This document shows positions 61,270-64,000 of a stretch of DNA of 64,000 nt, one piece after another. Position 1 is the first letter of the stretch; the number at the start of each line of letters is the position of its first letter. Position numbers and translations under genes: made by a program. The notes below the pieces were generated by a model, which was not told where the DNA came from, made no database searches, and worked only from the letters and a program-made list of their open reading frames with translations. Origin of the DNA: Geosiphon pyriformis (taxonomy: Eukaryota; Glomeromycota; Glomeromycetes; Archaeosporales; Geosiphonaceae); the NCBI GenBank assembly GCA_016748015.1, contig JAAOMT010000523.1, forward strand, positions 733,336 through 797,335. The letters are read 5' to 3'.

Positions 61270-63250
61270 GTAGCAGAATTCAAAAAAACAGGAACAAACC
61301 ATTTAGAATTTGCAAAATTCTTATTCCAACATTATTACACTCATCTCAAATTAACAAATAATAGTTGGCCAACAGAATCAGCTTTCAACTGTTATGTCAA
61401 TGAAAGAATAATATATCATTTAGAAGACCAAAGAGATCTAGAATCCGTCTTTAACAATTTTTTCAGTGAACTACTCCAAAGTACCACCCTCTTACAAAAC
61501 TACTTATTTGCACCCCTAATCACAGAAATAAACAGAAAAATTGAAAAATATACCAAGCAAAGATTTTCTATCACTTTTGCTGACAAAAGAAAAAGAAGGT
61601 TACAAACACCAACAGAAACACCAAAACAAATTCAATTACTTACTTGGAAGAAACAAAAATTTGATTCCCCCACTAATCTATCATATTGCTATATACCCAA
61701 AAGTACTATCAATATAATAAATGTGGCTACCACAAGTGCAACAACACCACTAAACAGAATTCTGTTTTAAAGTAAACAAAAGAAAGCAGAGTTATTAGGA
61801 ACATATGGTGATTATTTTGAAGGATTTAAATCGTGATCCCTAATGCCATCAGGAATTCAATCACTACCACCACAACCAGATTTTGGAGCTGTTAGTTTTT
61901 GGGAAATAACCAACTCCAAGAAAAAGAAAAATAATGATCAAAAAATTAGCAAGCAAAACCCAATCCTAGAAAATTCAAAAATTGAAACTCTGGTTAATCA
62001 AACTCCAAAAAATCAAAATGATTCAAATCCTAACAATATTACTAAAAAAAAAATTTATCTTTAGTAATCATGATTAATCCATCACCAGCCTCACCAATCA
62101 ACGAACAGCAATAATAATAGCCACAACCACCACCCCAGCAGCAATTACAATAACAACCACAACTACAACAACAACAACAACAACTATTATTAGTACTAAT
62201 GGCATATACATCCATCACCAAAATTGAGAAATTCACTGACAAAGAGAATGACACCCAAGTATGGCTCAACAACATGAAAAAAGCCATTGCAGCCAATGAA
62301 TGGAATAATGACAGAGTCTTTCAAGCAATTTTCTATTTTTTCTAGGATACTGCTAACTCATGATATCAGAGTTTGGTCAACAAACCTTAAGATTTTAATG
62401 TATTCAAGCTTGAGTTTTTGAAATATTTTAGCAACAACAACAGTATTAATTACTTAACCAATACTTTTACCACTATCAAGCAAAAAAAAAATGGAAGCAG
62501 TCACTATATATCTAGGACACTTCCATAGAAACTTGTGCCAAATACAAGCAATTAATATGAATTACTTTACAGTATCACAAATTCTGAACCAGTTCATCCA
62601 TGGACTGTGCAGTAGCATCCTCCAATACATATGTCCAATGCATCCACAAACTTTTCAAGATGCAGTTACCAATACACAGAATTTCAAATCCACAGAACTC
62701 AAAGCTAATCATGCTCAAGCTGTTAATCTAGTAATAAATAGATCATCTAAACTGAATTCCAAATTGAAACAACTTAGTAATTCAATTAATTAAAAATTAG
62801 AAGGATACTTAACTGACAATCATACAATTTATCAGTCACCTCAACAACACAATAATTCTGAAAACATAAATCACTCCCAAAATCAGGCACATCTTTCATC
62901 ATCATCCAATCAGCCATAGCAGCAAGAAACACATAACTGCCACAATTGTGATAAACAAAGCCATTTGAGAATTGACTGCCATTTTTATAATAAAAACTCA
63001 TAATCGGGAAATTAATATCAAAATCCCGATTGCAGGTTTCAAACTTCAAATCAATACTCAAATTAAGATTAATATCAACCCACTTATCTGCTCATGATGC
63101 AGCAGTCAATTTATCAACAACCAGTATATCAACTGCCAATATATTAAATCCCAACACCCATAATCTATTAACCACTACAACCTATCTATCAGTCACAGTC
63201 TCAAGTAATCTATCAGCCCCAACAAATTTCAACACTGCCACCAAACTCAG
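61270..63250 (+). pseudogene. gag of element D
   Basis: The frame starts TVAEFKKTGTNHLEF with GTA where A, B and C have GTG, and no ATG upstream. A poly-Gln section (about 62110-62200), the gag core (62220-62760; IYLGHFHRNLCQIQ, ILNQFIHGL), a knuckle (near 62938-62980, first Cys pair decayed to CHNCD) and YQP-type repeats follow. Several stops, no frameshift noted. Confidence 0.7.
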
Positions 63251-63529
63251 CTCAGATAACATCAAGAAATTCCTGATCTAAGGTCACTTAAAACTGGAGA
63301 TTGGCAATAGTTGTTTACCAACTAATCTCCAGTTTTTCCAACCAATCATCAAGATTATGTTCTTGGAATTCAGAAACTGGGCACACCCAAAACCCAAATT
63401 TCCAACACTATTTAAGTTTTCTGGTTATCTTAGAAGGTGCCACACCCAATACACTAGAACCCAACCAACAGCAATCACTTATCAGTAACATTTTATTAGC
63501 AATCATTACAAATAACAAATTTTTAGCAA

Positions 63530-64000
63530 CCATTTTTCCTTTTAAGCTTGAAAAATTTTCAGCAGTTTCATTGTTCAGTAAAGTTACACTAGAAGAAAAA
63601 CTGATCACTGCCATATACACTGATGTAAAAGTTGATGGCCACTTCATCAAACTGATTTTAGACAGTGGATCAGCTGGCAGCATTATTACAAAACAACTCA
63701 TGAACCAACTAGGTTACTAAGTTGATTGAGCTGCCAGCACACAAATTATCATGGCTAATGGAGTAATAAAAACTCCAATTGGCAAAATCAATGACTTCCT
63801 CATTGAAGTCAATGGTATTATTGTATCAATCAAGGTACTAGTCATGAAAGCCACCCAATACTAAATATTTATTGGTAATGACTGGCTGTCCAAAACCAAC
63901 ATAGTACTCAATTGGACTATCCAAAAACTCCAGCTAAGCCAGAACAGCCAACATATAAGAGTACCAGCTGCCTATGACCACTTTAAACCAACCACCATGT
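63530..64000 (+). pseudogene. Aspartic protease of element D (partial)
   Basis: The sequence VDGHFIKLILDSGSAGSIIT keeps the DSG triad. A stop stands soon after (GY-stop at 63720), then ITPIGKINDF-like sequence and IGNDWL follow to the window edge. Confidence 0.75.

Larger units (their letters stand above)
60326..64000 (+). mobile_element. Gypsy-type LTR retrotransposon D (cut by window edge)
   Basis: A 5' LTR (60326-61204), PBS with decayed stem, gag and protease in one frame are visible; the rest lies beyond the window. It belongs to the A/C family. U3 repeats are of the A type. Stops occur in gag but the protease site is intact. Confidence 0.85.

Overview
The window looks like nuclear DNA of an arbuscular mycorrhizal fungus (Glomeromycotina, Rhizophagus-like). 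The evidence is a very AT-rich genome, short fungal introns, Ty3/Gypsy and LINE elements of the kind that fill these genomes, and Sel1-repeat gene debris, a family strongly expanded in these fungi. The species call rests on recollection of protein families, not on a search.

Layout. (1) 1-20.8 kb is a nest of retroelements. An old minus-strand LINE (ORF1 at 20.8-18.9 kb; endonuclease and reverse transcriptase from 18.9 kb) is cut into three pieces by two Gypsy-type LTR elements: B (7324-17226, minus) and A (826-7035, plus). (2) 20.8-23.1 kb holds AT-rich DNA, a broken host-gene fragment and Tc1/mariner debris. (3) 23.1-35.5 kb is a compact island of five host genes whose exons can be joined in frame: ARPC2 (actin nucleation), a MYSM1-like SANT/JAMM deubiquitinase, POLD2 (DNA polymerase delta small subunit), an NSUN-type RNA m5C methyltransferase and ARF1 (vesicle-traffic GTPase). 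They are unrelated housekeeping functions and not an operon. (4) 36-45 kb is extremely AT-rich and featureless except for a LINE-type ORF1 at 38.6-40.6 kb. (5) 44978-59426 is a pogo/Tigger DNA transposon with terminal inverted repeats and TA flanks. Gypsy element C (45964-56029, minus) sits inside its transposase, and Sel1-repeat and nuclease-like gene fragments lie in its right part. (6) 59.6-64 kb holds two head-to-head LTR fragments and a fourth Gypsy element, D (plus), cut by the window edge.

The most interesting system is the Gypsy family itself. Its polyprotein reads gag, CCHC knuckle, aspartic protease, Cys-rich zinc modules, dUTPase, reverse transcriptase, RNase H, integrase. The dUTPase lies between protease and reverse transcriptase in A, B and C (D is cut off before it). 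All four copies share a gag start context that lacks AUG (GTG in three, GTA in D). A has lost RT, RNase H and integrase but kept the reading frame. Nearly all breaks in these elements, including catalytic residues, fit G:C to A:T transitions, and the elements are poor in CpG while the gene island is not.
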